DNA of 64,000 bases, taken from assembly GCA_012798455.1 (NCBI GenBank), contig JAAZNC010000049.1, positions 1 through 64,000 on the forward strand, written 5' to 3'. The position numbers and the translations under genes were made by a program. The notes under the pieces were generated by a model. It saw nothing but the letters and a program-made list of their open reading frames with translations, was not told the DNA's origin and did not search any database. Positions 56,481 through 64,000 of this stretch are shown here, piece by piece. Each line of letters begins with the position of its first letter. The stretch's first letter is position 1. Source of the DNA: Chloroflexota bacterium (GTDB lineage: Bacteria > Chloroflexota > Anaerolineae > Anaerolineales > Anaerolineaceae).

Positions 56481-56588
56481 TAGAATCGGTTGCGCGATGG
56501 AGATACCATCACAATAGAGATCTTGCTTGGTTGGAAGTGCCTTGCTGGTTTCAGAAGGCGCTTTTTTTATTGTATATAGGAGAAAATA
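56481..56588 (+). promoter_or_regulatory. Structured leader with attenuator ahead of the DEAD-box helicase
   Basis: An extended -10 (TGG-TAGAAT, 56478-56486) opens a leader of about 95 nt. It contains a small hairpin (GATGG/CCATC, 56496-56500 and 56506-56510) and then an intrinsic terminator hairpin (56536-56543 and 56555-56562) with a run of seven T, ending 26 bases before the start codon. The layout is that of a conditional terminator, not a simple 5' leader. Confidence 0.6.
56536..56570 (+). terminator. Leader terminator (attenuator) of the helicase gene
   Basis: 8-bp stem (56536-56543 with 56555-56562, one G-U pair), 11-base loop, followed by TTTTTTATT. No gene ends upstream on this strand, so it can only act on the helicase transcript itself. 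Confidence 0.75.
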
Positions 56589-58274
56589 ATGGCATTACAT
56601 TTTAAAGATTTTGGTCTGGATGGGCAATATCTCCAGGCTGTCGAGCAACTCGGGTTTAGGGAACCCACACCTATTCAACAATCTGTTATCCCTCTTTTGT
56701 TGGATGGAAATGACGTGATTGGTCAAGCCCAAACCGGTACTGGTAAAACGGCTGCGTTTGTATTGCCGTTGCTTCAGCAAATCCGAACTGGTAGAGGATT
56801 TATCCAGGCGTTGATCCTGGCTCCCACACGCGAATTAACGATTCAAATTGCCAAAGAAATCGAACGGATTGCGAAATTCTCCCCGATAAAAATTGTAACA
56901 GTCTACGGCGGGCAATCTTATGATGTTCAAATTCGTGAGCTAAAAAAGGGGACGGATATTGTTGTAGCAACTACAGGCAGGCTGATCGATCTGATCCACA
57001 AAAAGGTCATCAAATTGGACCAGGTTCAATTTCTTGTACTGGATGAGGCTGATGAAATGCTTGAAATGGGCTTTGTGGAGGATATCGAGGAAATACTCAA
57101 GAATCTACCTAATGTGGAACAGAAAGCATTATTTTCAGCGACCATGCCAAAAACGGTGCGCGCGCTGGCTGACAAATATATGGTACATCCACAAGAGATC
57201 ATGATCAATCCTTCCAATGAAACATTGGATGAGATCGACCAGCGTTGTTATTTTGTGCGCAATGAAAAAAAATATACGACACTTTTAAAAGTGCTTGAAA
57301 TGGATGAAGTCCAAAGTGCTTTGATCTTTGTGCGTACCAAGCAACGTGCTCAAGATCTGGCAGATGATCTGCTGGCCGATGGATATTCTGCCCGTGCGAT
57401 GCACGGCGATTTGAGTCAGAAACAGCGTGAGGTAACGTTGATGAGTTTCAGAAAACATCAGATTACTTTAATGGTAGCCACGGATGTGGCAGCACGCGGG
57501 TTGGATATCAAAAACGTCTCCCATGTTTTTAATTATGATATGCCTGCAGATCCGGAAGATTACATTCATCGAATTGGTAGAACCGGTAGAGCTGGGAGGA
57601 AAGGCTCTGCTGTTACTTTCTTTACAAAAAAAGAAGGAAGAATGCTCAACCAAATTGAATCCTTCAGCCATCAAAAAATTCAAGAATTCGCTGTTCCTTC
57701 GCAGGCAGAGATCCAGGCGAAGAGAGATGCAGCATTTCTGCAAAAATTGACCGATCAGATAAAACACGGTGATATGAAACATGAACAAATACTGGTTGAG
57801 CAATTGATGGAAATGGATCACGAAGCCATGGATATTGCAGCAGCGGCTATTCGTCTGGCGCGCAGCAATGAATCTCCGATCTCGGAAGCCAAGCATCAAA
57901 AAGAGAGTAATGTTGCTACAGATGGTATTTCACGATCTCGTCATTCCGAATCTAAATTTGATGAACCGGTCAAGATGAATTCACGCGCTACCTATAAGAA
58001 TCCATTCAGTGATTACCATATCCATGAACAGGAAAATGGCATGGTGTGTGTGAAGATGAATCTGGGAAAGAAACAGGGTATCCGGCCGGGAGATGTGGTG
58101 GGGACTATTACCGGAGAGACAGGTGTGCCTGGAAAGACCATTGGAAAGATCCATATTTTCAATGATCATACTCTAGTTGATATTTCAGAAAATCATGTAC
58201 AGAAGATTCTTAAAAACAGCAATGGTCAGTACAAACTGCGGGGAGTTCCAGTGCGACTGACCAAAGCCAATTAG
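56589..58274 (+). CDS. deaD: DEAD-box RNA helicase with DbpA-type RNA-binding domain
   Basis: ATP-dependent RNA helicase, 561 residues, of the DeaD/CshA group that remodels ribosomal and other structured RNAs, mainly at low temperature. Motifs in order: Q-motif FREPTPIQQ, I AQTGTGKT, Ia PTRELT, II DEADEM (DEAD), III SATMP, IV ALIFVRTK, V ATDVAARGLDI, VI HRIGRTGRAG. A charged linker of about 100 residues leads to a C-terminal DbpA-like RNA-binding domain (about 485-561). Autoregulation through the leader terminator is inferred. Confidence 0.95.
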   Translation: MALHFKDFGLDGQYLQAVEQLGFREPTPIQQSVIPLLLDGNDVIGQAQTGTGKTAAFVLPLLQQIRTGRGFIQALILAPTRELTIQIAKEIERIAKFSPIKIVTVYGGQSYDVQIRELKKGTDIVVATTGRLIDLIHKKVIKLDQVQFLVLDEADEMLEMGFVEDIEEILKNLPNVEQKALFSATMPKTVRALADKYMVHPQEIMINPSNETLDEIDQRCYFVRNEKKYTTLLKVLEMDEVQSALIFVRTKQRAQDLADDLLADGYSARAMHGDLSQKQREVTLMSFRKHQITLMVATDVAARGLDIKNVSHVFNYDMPADPEDYIHRIGRTGRAGRKGSAVTFFTKKEGRMLNQIESFSHQKIQEFAVPSQAEIQAKRDAAFLQKLTDQIKHGDMKHEQILVEQLMEMDHEAMDIAAAAIRLARSNESPISEAKHQKESNVATDGISRSRHSESKFDEPVKMNSRATYKNPFSDYHIHEQENGMVCVKMNLGKKQGIRPGDVVGTITGETGVPGKTIGKIHIFNDHTLVDISENHVQKILKNSNGQYKLRGVPVRLTKAN

Positions 58275-58295
58275 TTGAACAAAATTATAAAAACA

Positions 58296-58340
58296 AAAGA
58301 GCAGTAGTCTTAAGACAGTTGAGCGTGCTCTTTCTTTTTT
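58296..58340. terminator. Bidirectional terminator between the helicase and C_GCAxxG genes
   Basis: An 8-bp hairpin (58296-58303 and 58326-58333) with a 22-base loop that can itself pair (GTCTTAAGAC); it runs into CTTTTTT on the plus strand and a T-rich stretch on the minus strand. Confidence 0.75.
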
Positions 58341-58903
58341 AACTCTGCTTTCACTTCTTCAGCTGGTTTAAGAGGGATGATTTGCTCATGACAGGGTTCC
58401 TTGGTGCGATCAACACGCCAGTAGTACAAGACTTCCTTGTCAATGGGCGTTGCTTCAAATTCGTGAAGATATTGCAAGAGCAATTGCGCTGATCTTACCA
58501 TGATGTAAGTGCAGCGAGAAATATCAGGATCAATTGCAGGCTGGTCTTTAAGGGAAGTACAGTTGGACGTGCCAAACTCATTCAGGAAGCGCTGCCAAAA
58601 CCCTCTGGCGATGGCGGCATCATAACGGGCATCCCCACGTACCTCTGTACGCCCATATAAGGCACCGATCAACAGCAAACCAATGGTTAAGCCACCGCAG
58701 TGACTGCTCATGGATTCTGCCATGCCGCCATGCAGTGTGGCAGTCATACGCAAAATGGTGGGGGTTAATGCTTTTTGGGGCAAGAGATAAGACCAGAGCC
58801 CCCGCACCAATGTTTCGGAACAGTGGTAACCCTTATTATGAAGTGCAATAATCTCCTCCCTGATCTTTTTCATGGTGATTTCGTCGTTCGCGTAGGTTGA
58901 CAT
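58310..58903 (-). CDS. C_GCAxxG_C_C family protein
   Basis: A 197-residue protein of the Pfam PF09719 family, common in anaerobes and seen fused or next to redox and transport proteins. It keeps the NC-like start (GYHCSETLVRGL), the glycine-rich GGMAESMSSHCGGLTIGLLLIGALYG (family core CGxLxGxxMxxGxxxG) and the third cysteine site FGTSNCTSL. A 50-residue C-terminal extension (EVKAELKKKEHAQ) is not typical. The role is unknown; the conserved cysteines suggest metal or redox chemistry. It is 14 bases past the DHDPS-family gene and shares its operon. Confidence 0.8.
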   Translation of the reverse strand: MSTYANDEITMKKIREEIIALHNKGYHCSETLVRGLWSYLLPQKALTPTILRMTATLHGGMAESMSSHCGGLTIGLLLIGALYGRTEVRGDARYDAAIARGFWQRFLNEFGTSNCTSLKDQPAIDPDISRCTYIMVRSAQLLLQYLHEFEATPIDKEVLYYWRVDRTKEPCHEQIIPLKPAEEVKAELKKKEHAQLS

Positions 58904-58917
58904 GATTTATTCCTTTT

Positions 58918-59799
58918 TTATATGATCTGTTTGCTGATTAATTCCTGCTTGATATGTGCCAGGTCGCTTTCGTTCATGGCACCGAAGGGTGTTCTGGGTA
59001 TTCCACAATTGACTCCACGCATTTGAAGGATGGCATAGCTGGCTTCCATCTTGGAATACTGCCGCATCAACTGGCGGATGAAAAAGATGATCGTTTGGAT
59101 ATGCAAGATCTCCTCCTGAAAATCCGATTCCAGCGCTTTGAAGAGCGCATTGACCAGTTCTGGAAAAACGTTTGATAAACCGGAAATGCACCCGCGAATT
59201 CCGATCTCATGTGCCGGGACGAGAATTGCTTCCGTACCAACCAGGTAATCACAACGAGTTGGTGGGATAGATTGCATGCGTTTCTGCATGGCGTCTAGTT
59301 TACCGCTGGTATCTTTTACACCACACACCCCGAGTTCGATCAATTTCTCGAAGAGTTCCAGGCTGACCTCATGATGGATGTAGGATGGATAGTCATATAG
59401 ATAGACGGGAAGATCAGTACTTTCAAGCAATGATCTAAAATGATAGAGAATCGCATTATTAGTATGCGGATAATAATAAGGAAGCACGGCTGCCAGGGCA
59501 TGAGCGCCATGCTGCTGTGCATGTTGCGCTAAATCGATAGTTGACGCAGTGCTGGTGGTTCCAACGTGCGCGATAACCAGTCTGTGCAATTCTGTATTTT
59601 GAAATGATACCAATTCCAGCATTTGCTTGCGTTGGGGGATCTCCATCATCATACCGGAACCGAAACTGCCACAAACAAAAAAACCATTCACGTGTGGAGT
59701 CAGAAATTTCAAGAATGAGGGGAGAAGGGATTCGGCGATATCCCCATTCGGTAGGAAGGGGGTCAGGACAGGTGTGACAATACCTTTAATATGTTCCAT
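58918..59799 (-). CDS. DHDPS/N-acetylneuraminate lyase family aldolase
   Basis: Class I aldolase of the DapA/NanA superfamily, 293 residues from the ATG at 59799 (CGAGGA just upstream; family start MEHIKGIVTPVLTPF). The Schiff-base Lys is in GVCGVKDTSGKLDAM and the catalytic Tyr in YLYDYPSYIH. The usual pyruvate-binding GTTGE reads GSFGSG, so the keto-acid pocket differs from DapA. It may cleave or form a 2-keto-3-deoxy sugar acid. It is paired with the C_GCAxxG gene, and divergent from a nucleoside hydrolase. Confidence 0.82.
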   Translation of the reverse strand: MEHIKGIVTPVLTPFLPNGDIAESLLPSFLKFLTPHVNGFFVCGSFGSGMMMEIPQRKQMLELVSFQNTELHRLVIAHVGTTSTASTIDLAQHAQQHGAHALAAVLPYYYPHTNNAILYHFRSLLESTDLPVYLYDYPSYIHHEVSLELFEKLIELGVCGVKDTSGKLDAMQKRMQSIPPTRCDYLVGTEAILVPAHEIGIRGCISGLSNVFPELVNALFKALESDFQEEILHIQTIIFFIRQLMRQYSKMEASYAILQMRGVNCGIPRTPFGAMNESDLAHIKQELISKQII

Positions 59800-59938
59800 C
59801 AATTCCTCGATACTAGTAAACAATTCCAAAATTTCATTAATGATACAGCATAAATGATCCAAAGAGGGTTTTTCGGTGAAATGCACATTCTTGCAAAATA
59901 AGACCATGCAGATCAAGCAGTCTATGATATTATCTCAA

Positions 59939-59954
59939 CGGAATGATTGTTCCG
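59939..59954. promoter_or_regulatory. Inverted repeat in the divergent promoter region
   Basis: CGGAA-TGATTG-TTCCG, a perfect 5-bp inverted repeat 53 bases upstream of the nucleoside hydrolase start; a possible operator. The rest of the 207-base gap (59800-60006) shows no other clear site. Confidence 0.35.
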
Positions 59955-60006
59955 CATGAAATACAAAGATCATTTTAAAATTAACAGTATAAACGGAGCG
60001 ATGAAC

Positions 60007-60966
60007 ATGAGAAAAGTGTGGATCGATACAGATCCGGGTATTGATGATACGTATGCCATTGCCATGCTGCTGGCGGATGCAAATATCGATATTGTGGGTG
60101 TTTCCAGCGTTTTCGGAAATGTCACGGTGGAAAAGACTACCTATAATGCCAAGGTATTAATGGAAGCGGCCGGGCTGAATAAGTTACCACTGGCTCGTGG
60201 CGCCAACCTGCCATTGCATGTGCCACTGGATACCTCTCCTTTTGTGCATGGCGCAAATGGGCTGGGGGATATGCCATTGCCAGAAGTGCATATGCCCGAA
60301 TGGGCCGTGCGTGCTCCCCAAGCCATTATCGATATTATCCAGAAATACCCGCATGAGATTACCCTTTTACCGATCGGTCCTTTGACGAATATCGCCATGG
60401 CTTACTTGATCGAACCTTCCATTGTGGACCTGGTAAAAGAGGTGGTGATCATGGGTGGGGCGGTGCACTGCTCTGGCAATATCACTCCTGCGGCAGAGGC
60501 AAATTTCTTCCATGATCCGCATGCCGCTCAACTAGTGATAAGCGCCGGCTGGAATGTGGTGCTAGCAGGATTGGATGTATGTGACAAAGGACGTATTCCC
60601 CAAGCTCTATTAGAACAGATTGGAAATGGAAGGAGCCCGTTGGCACCTTATATGAAGGGAGCGCTGCCATTCTTCAGGCATTTCTTGGAACTTTTTGCCA
60701 TGAAAGACGAAGCCAGTTTGCCGGATACTATGGCAGCAGCGTATTTGTTGAACCCGGAGCTGTTTACTATCGAATCTACCCCGTTGTATATTGAAACTGA
60801 AGGCGCTTGCATGGGGCAGTCGCTGGCAGTGCCACGTGGAAAATGGTATGAAGACCCCGGCAGTCAGGCACGCTATGATGCCGATAACCATCTGGGAATG
60901 GTGGATGTACTGGTGGATGTGGATGTGGTGAAATTTCTGGACCTGATGAGAGACCTGCTAATCTAA
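60007..60966 (+). CDS. Nucleoside hydrolase (IUNH family)
   Basis: Cleaves the N-glycosidic bond of ribonucleosides to base and ribose, for salvage. The calcium site is KVWIDTDPGIDDTYAI (family DTDPGxDD) and the later motifs are GPLTNIAMAY, VIMGGAV and EANFFHDPHAA; the active-site His/Asp region is LGMVDVLVD. I start it at the ATG at 60007 (319 residues), eight bases after GGAG; the ATG at 60001 is too close to that site. Monocistronic. The substrate preference cannot be read. Confidence 0.92.
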   Translation: MRKVWIDTDPGIDDTYAIAMLLADANIDIVGVSSVFGNVTVEKTTYNAKVLMEAAGLNKLPLARGANLPLHVPLDTSPFVHGANGLGDMPLPEVHMPEWAVRAPQAIIDIIQKYPHEITLLPIGPLTNIAMAYLIEPSIVDLVKEVVIMGGAVHCSGNITPAAEANFFHDPHAAQLVISAGWNVVLAGLDVCDKGRIPQALLEQIGNGRSPLAPYMKGALPFFRHFLELFAMKDEASLPDTMAAAYLLNPELFTIESTPLYIETEGACMGQSLAVPRGKWYEDPGSQARYDADNHLGMVDVLVDVDVVKFLDLMRDLLI

Positions 60967-60979
60967 TTTCAGGACGTTC

Positions 60980-61447
60980 TTATTGAAAATGATTCTGGAA
61001 ATACTCTCGCAGTCGCTGATTTAGAGAAGCGATGTCTTTTTCTGATCCACGCGGTGCCAGTGGCCATTCATCTACTTTGCAGCCCCAATATTCTCGTGGA
61101 GCATCGGGATACCTGCCGATAACGTGGACATGCACATGAGGAACACCATCTCCGATCACGAAAGAATAAACATGCACCATTCCCATCACATGCATCAGCG
61201 CTTCAGCACTATATTTGGTGTAGAGCCCAATAGCATGTGCTTCTTGCTCGGTCAAGTCAGATAGTTCCGGGATATGCCGGAGTGTTTCAATGAAAATGTG
61301 TCCCAAATAGTGATCTTTTTCATTCCCAAAGGGAAGAGCGTGAGCGATGAAGATCAGCTCATTCTCAAAAATAGGGCTGCCGGGAGTGATGATCTCTCCG
61401 CGATGCTTTTGACAAACCAGACAATTTTCATCAAAAACCGTGTCCAT
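60980..61447 (-). CDS. HIT-family hydrolase
   Basis: A 155-residue histidine triad protein (Hint/Fhit branch) that hydrolyses nucleotide phosphoramidates, dinucleoside polyphosphates or AMP conjugates. The triad is HVHVHVIGR (about residues 106-114). A zinc-type CLVCQKHRGE sits near the N-terminus, matching the Hint-like proteins with a structural metal. It is convergent with the nucleoside hydrolase and divergent from the flavodoxin gene. Confidence 0.9.
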   Translation of the reverse strand: MDTVFDENCLVCQKHRGEIITPGSPIFENELIFIAHALPFGNEKDHYLGHIFIETLRHIPELSDLTEQEAHAIGLYTKYSAEALMHVMGMVHVYSFVIGDGVPHVHVHVIGRYPDAPREYWGCKVDEWPLAPRGSEKDIASLNQRLREYFQNHFQ

Positions 61448-61476
61448 TTTTTAATTATATAAACTTTTTTTATGAG

Positions 61477-61513
61477 TCTTAACCTTTCTCTATTAAAGAA
61501 GAATATATATAAT
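61477..61513 (+). promoter_or_regulatory. Flavodoxin promoter with Pho-box-like motif
   Basis: TCTTAACCTTTCTCT (61477-61491) is identical to 15 bases of the pstS promoter. A TATAAT at 61508-61513 lies 16 bases downstream; the start codon is 49 bases further. Confidence 0.5.
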
Positions 61514-61562
61514 GAAAATGTAAGTATATTGAAAAGAAATAATCATTTCAGGAGGAAGCATT

Positions 61563-62039
61563 ATGAAAGCATTGGTAATTTATGACTCGGTCTTTGGCAA
61601 CACCGAGAAAGTCGCACAGGCAATCGGAAAAGCATTGGGTACCAAAAGTGTAACAGTAAAAAAGGTTACCGAGGTTGGGGATAGTGATTTGAAAGATGTG
61701 GATTGGATCATCACAGGTTCTCCCACACGTGCATTTCGTCCCAGTGAAGGGATGACTGCTTTCCTGAAGAAACTTGCCATGGGCAGTTTGAAGGGAATTA
61801 GAGCAGTGGTGTTCGATACACGCATTCCGTTAGAAACCATCAAATCCAAAGCTTTTCGCTTTATCGTATCCAAGGGCGGTTACGCTGCTCCAGCTATGGC
61901 GAAGGTATTGCAAACCAAGGGTGCTGAAGTGGTTGGGAAGCCAGAAGGATTCTTTGTGCTCGAATCAGAAGGTCCATTGGCAGAAGGGGAATTGGAACGT
62001 GCCGCAGCCTGGGTAAAATCAATAACCAAGAATCAGTAG
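61563..62039 (+). CDS. Flavodoxin
   Basis: A 158-residue FMN-binding electron carrier. The phosphate loop is YDSVFGNTEKVAQAIG (about residues 8-23), and the second FMN loop contains TGSPTRAFRPSEG. The length is that of a short-chain flavodoxin. There is no fused oxidoreductase. Strong Shine-Dalgarno GGAGGAAG. It may serve radical SAM or glycyl radical activation (such as NrdG) or replace ferredoxin at low iron; a Pho link is suggested only by the shared promoter motif. Confidence 0.85.
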   Translation: MKALVIYDSVFGNTEKVAQAIGKALGTKSVTVKKVTEVGDSDLKDVDWIITGSPTRAFRPSEGMTAFLKKLAMGSLKGIRAVVFDTRIPLETIKSKAFRFIVSKGGYAAPAMAKVLQTKGAEVVGKPEGFFVLESEGPLAEGELERAAAWVKSITKNQ

Positions 62040-62227
62040 CATCGCCCCCGATTCGATCATCTGAAAATGCCTGATTCATGATCGGAATATTTCAGGTCAT
62101 TTGGAATTTAATGATAGATTATATTTTTCCACTGTGAGTTTCTTGATAGAATCATCGATTTACTTCGATAGTTATTGATAGGTTTACTTATGTAGGATTT
62201 GACCTGATCTATTGAGAAGGAGCTACG

Positions 62228-63805
62228 ATGAAACGAATTCTACCGTTTGCAGCACTATGTATTGGATTTGCATTTGACTTCCTATTTTGGAAGAAGCCTT
62301 TAGGCATTTCCTGGGCAATTTTCTTGATTTTTAGCATACTAATTGGTTTTTCATTGCTACGTGCAAAGAAGATCAGTCCGGCGGGAAAGAATTTCTTTCT
62401 TTTTATTTCGATCATTTTCTTTAGTGTTATGTCGTTCTTACGTAAAGAACCACTGACCACTTTTCTGAATATCGGATTATCCATATTCTCTACGATCGTT
62501 TTGGTCATGACCTATAGCAGTGGCTTATGGAGTACATTCAATTTGAGGGATTATGGCGCGAACTTATTCCAATTAGTGGCTAGTATGGTTGTTCATCCAC
62601 AGGATCAATCCATCAGTGCGGGATTTCAACCATCCTCCCCAAAATCCACACAAAAACGCAAAACCTGCCTTTCTGTTTTTCGCGGAATATTACTGGCTTT
62701 GCCAATCTTGTTCATCTTTGCTGTTCTTTTATCTTCTGCAGACCTGGTTTTTGCTCAAAAACTGGATAGTTTTTTTGCAAATTTCCAGTTGGAAAATATC
62801 GGGGAATATCTATTTAGAGGGTCATATATCCTGCTCATTGCTTATTTCTTTGTGGGTCTCATTCGCCATGTAATGCTTCGGAGTCAGCAGGATAAGAGGG
62901 CGAGTTTGGGAGATCCGTTAGTAAAACGATTCCTTGGTTTTACAGAAACTTCCATAGTGTTGGGAAGTGTCATTGCTCTTTTCAGTGTTTTTGTGGTCAT
63001 CCAGTTTCAATACTTGTTCTTTGGACAGAGCAATATCTCCCTTAGCGGATTTACCTATTCCGAATATGCCCGGCGCGGATTTGGCGAATTGGTAGCGGTG
63101 GCTGTTTTCAGTCTGCTGTTACTCCAGAGTTTGAGCGCGATCACGAAACGTGAGACAAAACAGCAAAAGAAGATCTTCTCGGGATTGATCACAGGATTGG
63201 TCATCACCGTATTGGTCATACTGGTGTCTGCCTTCCAACGGCTCCTTTTGTATGAATCAGCCTATGGCTTCTCACAACTGCGCACCTACGCCCACGTATT
63301 TATGCTCTGGTTGGGTATTTTGTTGGCGGCGGTAGTGATATTTGAGATATTGGAGCGCCCACGTTTTGTTACCAATCTGGCACTGGCTGTATTGATCGGA
63401 TTTACGGCAACGCTCAATTGTATGAATGTGGATGCATTTATTGCCCATCAGAATGTCAAACGGGCTGTTCAGGGTGAGGGACTGGATGTTGCATATCTGG
63501 CATCGTTAACAGATGATGCCATACCAGGGTTGGTGCGAATTTACTCTTCTACAGAAACCTCTTCTGCGATCCGAGATGAGGTCGGCGTAGCACTGGTTTG
63601 CCATATTGCACTGAAAGAGATGGATAATTCTCAAATCAAACCATGGCAGTCATTCCATTTATCAACATGGCGTGCTGACCAAGCTGTGGCAAAAATCCAG
63701 AAAAATTTAGCAGGTTATCATATCAGAGAAGAATCTTGGCAAATCTTTGTGACAACACCGAACGGATTGGAGTATTCGTGCCGGGAACCGGCATTGTTTG
63801 ATTGA
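62228..63805 (+). CDS. DUF4173-family membrane protein
   Basis: A 525-residue polytopic protein with about twelve hydrophobic segments, beginning LPFAALCIGFAFDFLFW. The pattern (SISAGFQ-type loop, GLIRHV, RRGFGELVAVAVFSLLLLQSLSAITKR, ESAYGFSQLRTYAHVFMLWLG) is that of DUF4173/DUF4153. The last 120 residues are a soluble tail with paired short helices. Function unknown. The ATG follows GAGAAGGAG. It stands alone on the plus strand; the 188-base gap ahead of it shows no promoter I can defend. Confidence 0.72.
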   Translation: MKRILPFAALCIGFAFDFLFWKKPLGISWAIFLIFSILIGFSLLRAKKISPAGKNFFLFISIIFFSVMSFLRKEPLTTFLNIGLSIFSTIVLVMTYSSGLWSTFNLRDYGANLFQLVASMVVHPQDQSISAGFQPSSPKSTQKRKTCLSVFRGILLALPILFIFAVLLSSADLVFAQKLDSFFANFQLENIGEYLFRGSYILLIAYFFVGLIRHVMLRSQQDKRASLGDPLVKRFLGFTETSIVLGSVIALFSVFVVIQFQYLFFGQSNISLSGFTYSEYARRGFGELVAVAVFSLLLLQSLSAITKRETKQQKKIFSGLITGLVITVLVILVSAFQRLLLYESAYGFSQLRTYAHVFMLWLGILLAAVVIFEILERPRFVTNLALAVLIGFTATLNCMNVDAFIAHQNVKRAVQGEGLDVAYLASLTDDAIPGLVRIYSSTETSSAIRDEVGVALVCHIALKEMDNSQIKPWQSFHLSTWRADQAVAKIQKNLAGYHIREESWQIFVTTPNGLEYSCREPALFD

Positions 63806-63829
63806 AACCTAATCAGCTAGGTCTATTAG

Positions 63830-64000
63830 TCATAAGTATAGCATCTGCGGGCGGTACTGTAGCGCTTCTGCCAGATGAACACTGTCGATTTGTTCTTTGC
63901 TCGCCAGATCAGCGATGGTGCGTGCCAATTTTAGAATGCGGAAGTAAGCACGCGCGGTGAGCTGCATCTGGCGCATGGCGGATTCCATCAATTTACGACT
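63830..64000 (-). CDS. YifB/ComM Mg-chelatase-like ATPase, C-terminal end (partial)
   Basis: The last 56 codons of a gene that begins beyond the window. The sequence [27 protein letters not shown], then HLAEALQYR, is the conserved C-terminus of the YifB/ComM magnesium-chelatase-like AAA+ proteins. Members act in natural transformation branch migration or are of unknown role. Confidence 0.85.
   Translation of the reverse strand, partial: SRKLMESAMRQMQLTARAYFRILKLARTIADLASKEQIDSVHLAEALQYRPQMLYL

Noticed and set aside
57468-57899. A 143-codon minus-strand frame in the helicase gene
   Set aside because: It lies inside the conserved helicase domain and shows no recognisable protein features.
62040-62110. 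A terminator behind the flavodoxin gene
   Set aside because: CGATCAT/ATGATCG can pair, but no T-run follows and the loop is long.

Overview
The window looks like a chromosomal segment of an anaerobic or facultative member of the Chloroflexota, most likely class Anaerolineae. This is inferred from gene content: a class III and a class II ribonucleotide reductase side by side, a DHH-CBS-tRNA nucleotidyltransferase fusion, a short eukaryote/archaeal-type prolyl-tRNA synthetase, a C_GCAxxG protein, a bi-domain dehydrogenase of the polysaccharide type, and a dcw cluster with a full division gene set. Base composition is moderate and even, with no obvious foreign islands. Most genes lie on the minus strand. 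I see no rRNA, tRNA or CRISPR array.

Layout. 18-7.5 kb: a LOG-family protein and ProRS, an EF-G paralogue with its own sigma70 promoter, a small MITE-like element, and the anaerobic ribonucleotide reductase nrdD-nrdG behind a cobalamin riboswitch that ends in a terminator. 7.5-12.5 kb: a methyltransferase, the DHH/CBS/CCA-adding fusion, a ThiF/MoeB protein and a PIG-L deacetylase. 12.5-23.4 kb: a phosphate block in the order phoB-phoR, pstS-pstC-pstA-pstB-phoU, two thymidylate-kinase-like proteins, a CHAD-domain protein, a metallophosphoesterase and a decayed Ppx/GppA HD domain. 23.4-28.7 kb: a polysaccharide operon (bi-domain dehydrogenase, heparinase II/III protein, glycosyltransferase) that runs into phoB. 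28.8-31 kb: an ECF sigma / zinc anti-sigma / bactofilin-like lipoprotein operon with its own ECF-type promoter. 31-37.3 kb: a terpenoid-cyclase-like toroid protein, then the operon nrdR-nrdJ-deoxynucleoside kinase-GNAT-ICMT-like methyltransferase under an NrdR box. 37.5-54.7 kb: the dcw cluster mraZ-rsmH-ftsL-ftsI-murF-mraY-murD-ftsW-murG-cvpA-like-murC-murB-ddl-ftsQ-ftsA-ftsZ, read from a promoter with a four-repeat MraZ box; murE is not in it. 54.8-64 kb: an acetyl esterase, a lipoprotein, a DEAD-box helicase with a terminator in its leader, a C_GCAxxG protein, a DHDPS-family protein, a nucleoside hydrolase, a HIT protein, a flavodoxin, a DUF4173-like membrane protein and the end of a YifB/ComM gene.

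How the parts work together. The B12-independent reductase (nrdDG) sits behind a B12 riboswitch while the B12-dependent reductase (nrdJ) sits with nrdR elsewhere in the same window, so the cell probably picks its dNTP pathway by cobalamin supply. The phosphate block joins Pi sensing, high-affinity uptake and proteins that suggest polyphosphate handling. The dcw operon couples peptidoglycan precursor synthesis to division. The candidates for something not well described are the paired TMK-like/CHAD/phosphoesterase set behind phoU, the DEAD-box leader attenuator, a 15-base motif shared by the pstS and flavodoxin promoters, and the ECF operon that may be leaderless.
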